Below the pieces are notes generated by a model. That model did no database searches and had not been told where the DNA came from. It saw only the letters and a program-made list of their open reading frames with translations. Shown piece after piece: positions 44,745 through 47,089 of a stretch of 47,089 nt of DNA; positions within the stretch are counted from its first letter, which is position 1; each line of letters starts with the position of its first letter. Source of the stretch: Podaxis mareebaensis (lineage: Eukaryota; Basidiomycota; Agaricomycetes; Agaricales; Agaricaceae). The position numbers were made by a program, and so were the translations under genes. Where the stretch lies: the NCBI GenBank assembly GCA_018524725.1, contig JAEUWP010000186.1:1-47089 (forward strand), written 5' to 3'.

Positions 44745-45686
44745 CTAGTTATCTAGATTATACAGTTTGTTAACTCCATCCACTGCCGCTTTAATAATCT
44801 TCTCTCCCTTTCCAAAGTATTTCTGTCTCTCCATCAACTCAACTAGAGCTTCTTTACATGCTGGGGTGACACCTGAGAACACTGCGGACTTTACGCAGTC
44901 CATTTCTCCTCCCACAGCCACTGATCTAGAAAGGTCAAGCAATTGTTTGGCTACCCCCTCCCACCAACCATTCACCCAGTGGGTTGCACAGAAAATGTGG
45001 CGATTGCAGGCTGGGATGTCAGAAACCTGGGGAGGGCAAAATGCGCGCAAAGACCTCTCACAAATTAATGCGTCTCGGGCTTTCGCAATCACGATGAACA
45101 CCTTTCCCGAAATCCGTTCAATATCTTCTAGCTTTAGCAGATATATGGGGGAAAAGATCAGCACCTTCACTGCTGGACCAACCCACTCCTTAACTTTGAG
45201 TTTCCTCACCAACTCCAACTGCCGACTCAGGTGCAAAGAAGGAAGGATGTTATTGAACCCTGCTCGCATGAACTCCTCTCCCTTTTGGACATTCCAATAA
45301 CACGAGACAGCCAACACACTGGCAAGCAAGTCTTTGTCAACCCCATGTGTCTCAATTACATCACGATCACTGTTTGGATTACAATTAGCAGGGATTTTGT
45401 TCCAGCAGTGTATCACTCATGTATTGAAGAACCAACGAACAAAGGATGCCAGTTCGCCGGTGCTTACTCCCTCCAGGAAAATGGGGTCCTCAATGGTGCC
45501 TTTGGGTCCACCGGGAGGACAGGCATCCACCAGTTCTCGAAACTTGTCAGAATGGTGGCTAAGGTGGTTGACGTTGAAACAAAACAGCTTTGTTTCAGCC
45601 TTGTGGGTAAAAGTCAGCAATATCATGGTGGCATCATCATGAGTAAATGCACATGAAACATGAGCAGATGGTCCTCGATCCAACAT
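44745..45686 (-). pseudogene. BTB/POZ-like Agaricomycete protein, one in-frame TGA
   Basis: BTB-type N-terminal half: LFCFNVNHLSHHSDKFRELV, then EDPIFLEGVSTGELASFVRW, the usual D/N-PI-x-L-x-GV-x3-E/D-F order of fungal BTB proteins. A helical C-terminal half follows: LASVLAVSCYWNVQKGEEFM, LSRQLELVRKLKVKEWVGPA and Cys/His positions around CNRHIFCATHWVNGWWEGV. The two halves are in one frame but separated by TGA at 45417-45419. Start ATG 45686 is tentative. Proteins of this layout are abundant in mushrooms and lack a known role. An unusual intron could bypass the stop. Confidence 0.6.
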
Positions 45687-46182
45687 GCCAGATCTGGGTG
45701 TCTGGCCCAGTCTGATGTCTGCAGCTGCGATGAGTATGCAGGAGGCTGAGTTTGGGGAAGGGGTTCCATTTACTGCCAGCCCTATGAGCGATGTTCTCTA
45801 TTATAGCATTTCGCTACTGGCTGCATGTGCTAATACAGTTTCTGTCTTATCATGATTTATAAGTTGTGATTATCGATCGGTGCTGTCTGCCATGTGTCTG
45901 CCACACATCCCCTATACATTAGCCAACCCCACTGTCTGCCACTGAATGCTATGTCTCTCGAGCCCCAACTTCTGTGCCTGCCCAGCAATTGTCAATTCTT
46001 GGCGACAGTCCATATGGCATTGCAGGCTCTTGATGTCGTCTACGTCAACAGCTTCTCTGTGGCATGCAGTCAGCTGGAAGTTGATAGCAGTAGGGTCCTA
46101 CACCATCAATGCCTCATTGTCAACAAAGCTAGGCCTTTGCTTCAGGCTCTCCTCAATTCACAAGTGAGGGAGGGTGTAAACC
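45687..46182. other. Intergenic, no gene recognised
   Basis: Contains an open plus-strand frame from 45894 that runs into the LTR; composition and content give no family. Confidence 0.35.
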
Positions 46183-46447
46183 TGTTGGGTTTACTTAGAG
46201 CGTATGACCTTACGTTCACACCGAAGTACTGTAAGCCCGATGTATTGGGTGTACTTATGGTATGGTATAAGGTCAGCTGTCCTAACGACAGCTGACGACA
46301 AGATTTATAAGGAGTGCATTTTGATGGATTGAGTAATCCATCAAGGTCCAAGACAAACAATAAAAACAAATGATTAATTATTAATGAGCAACTCAAAATA
46401 ATCTGGAACAATTGATGATATGACTGTAAGGGCCCAGCCCTTACACA
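46183..46447 (-). repeat. LTR of a retrotransposon (3' LTR in minus orientation)
   Basis: 265 bp bounded by TG..CA. In minus orientation it runs TGTGTAAGGGCTGGGCCCTT..TAAGTAAACCCAACA. A near-perfect palindrome TGTAAGGGC-CCA-GCCCTTACA lies close to its end. CTTATAAATC gives a TATA box in minus orientation near 46310. Immediately outside, on the minus strand, is AACGGGGGG, a short purine tract as expected before a 3' LTR. The other LTR is beyond the window, so the target duplication could not be checked. Confidence 0.65.
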
Positions 46448-47089
46448 CCCCCCGTTGAGACCGTAGAATACGGTCAAGGAAATTGAAACACAAGTGGCGT
46501 GGCTACTTGTGGTAGTGAGAGTTAGACAGGGCACATATAGTGCTCAGCCGGCAAGGTAGATTAGTACGAGGTGACAGTTCACCTCGACGAAGGTGTGAGC
46601 TGGGGTCAACTCGTTCACGAGGGTGACGAGGACAAACGTGAGTGGGAGGAGGTGATCGACGAAGACTCGCCAACAATGTCTTGGGATGAGGGGGTGGAGG
46701 CGTTGGCCTCAGCCAAGAATGCGATGGGAGGCAGATCGGACACAAGGGCAGAGGCGTTGGCCTCGGTCATGGTTGTGTCTGATGAGGGATGGTTGGCGAC
46801 AATGGGAGTGGTTACAGAGGCGTTGGCCTCTGTCATTTGGGTGTCTGTGTCGAGAGCCGCTTCCTTGGTGGTTGTAGGTGCCGACCCGGTGAGGGTTAGT
46901 GCGAGGGGGTGGGCTATCCGTAATTAAGAGGGGGGCAGTTCCAGCAGGCGTTGAGGGTACTCACAGTTCTGGAGGAGCCGGAAGAATGGCGAGGCCCCTG
47001 CTGGCAACCATGCTCGGGGAACAAAGTGCTCCCCCTTGGTCTGTCGTGCATTCTTGTACTCAAAGTACAAGAATCGGTTAATGTCATCG
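46448..47089 (-). mobile_element. Internal 3' part of LTR retrotransposon, running off the window
   Basis: The minus-strand open frame ends with a stop at 46615. It contains three copies of the hexapeptide-like word (M/T)TEANAS or AEANAS, spaced 54 and 66 bp, in a Ser/Thr/Ala-rich context, ending SITSSHSRLSSSPS. About 165 bp of non-coding DNA separate it from the LTR. No RT or integrase motif lies within the window, so the element class is undetermined. Confidence 0.5.

Noticed and set aside
45894..46295. 133-codon plus-strand ORF
   Set aside because: It crosses into the LTR, shows no family resemblance and its composition looks random.

Overview
The window looks like nuclear DNA of a filamentous basidiomycete, most likely an Agaricomycete. 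Genes are cut by many 48-70 nt GT-AG introns and packed tightly, and the FunK1 kinase, BTB-like protein and TIR/LTR elements are typical of that group. No search could be run; every assignment comes from reading conserved motifs in the translated sequence.

Layout. (1) 1-3463 is a CpG-poor transposon graveyard: a tRNA-like sequence, a Copia integrase fragment and two opposed pieces of a retroelement ORF1 with zinc knuckles. (2) 3463-17768 is dominated by a large inverted segmental duplication. Left arm 3463-7168 and right arm 13071-16767 both carry the 3' part of a P5A-ATPase gene followed by a FunK1 kinase gene. The P5A-ATPase is complete only on the left (9531-4984, minus); FunK1 is complete only on the right (15545-17663, plus). 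The other two copies are broken. Between the arms sit RPL38 and a site-2 protease. A direct repeat of about 200 nt (12870-13070 and 17572-17768) bounds the right arm. (3) 17750-30876 is a compact housekeeping block: mitochondrial methionyl-tRNA synthetase, NOP4-like nucleolar RRM protein, UBX2/FAF2-like ERAD factor, Cdc4-type myosin light chain, proteasome-assembly chaperone PAC1-like protein, argininosuccinate lyase and mitochondrial release factor 1. (4) 30066-38962 is a tandem array of 2.5-kb units. The first unit includes the 3' end of the release-factor gene; later copies are strongly CpG-depleted. Each unit carries a small ORF for a putative secreted Gly/Asn-rich protein. The last unit is interrupted by two TIR transposons, one of which holds a nested MITE and a tRNA-derived SINE head. 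(5) 38963-47089 holds a 48-bp minisatellite, a HECT ligase fragment, two lineage-type genes each with one in-frame TGA, and an LTR retrotransposon end running off the window.

The housekeeping genes do not form one pathway. Several act at the ER (P5A dislocase, S2P, UBX2-like) and two in mitochondrial translation (MetRS, release factor). The most informative aspect is the genome dynamics: reciprocal decay of duplicated gene copies, and CpG-to-TpG/CpA erosion in duplicated DNA next to CpG-normal genes.
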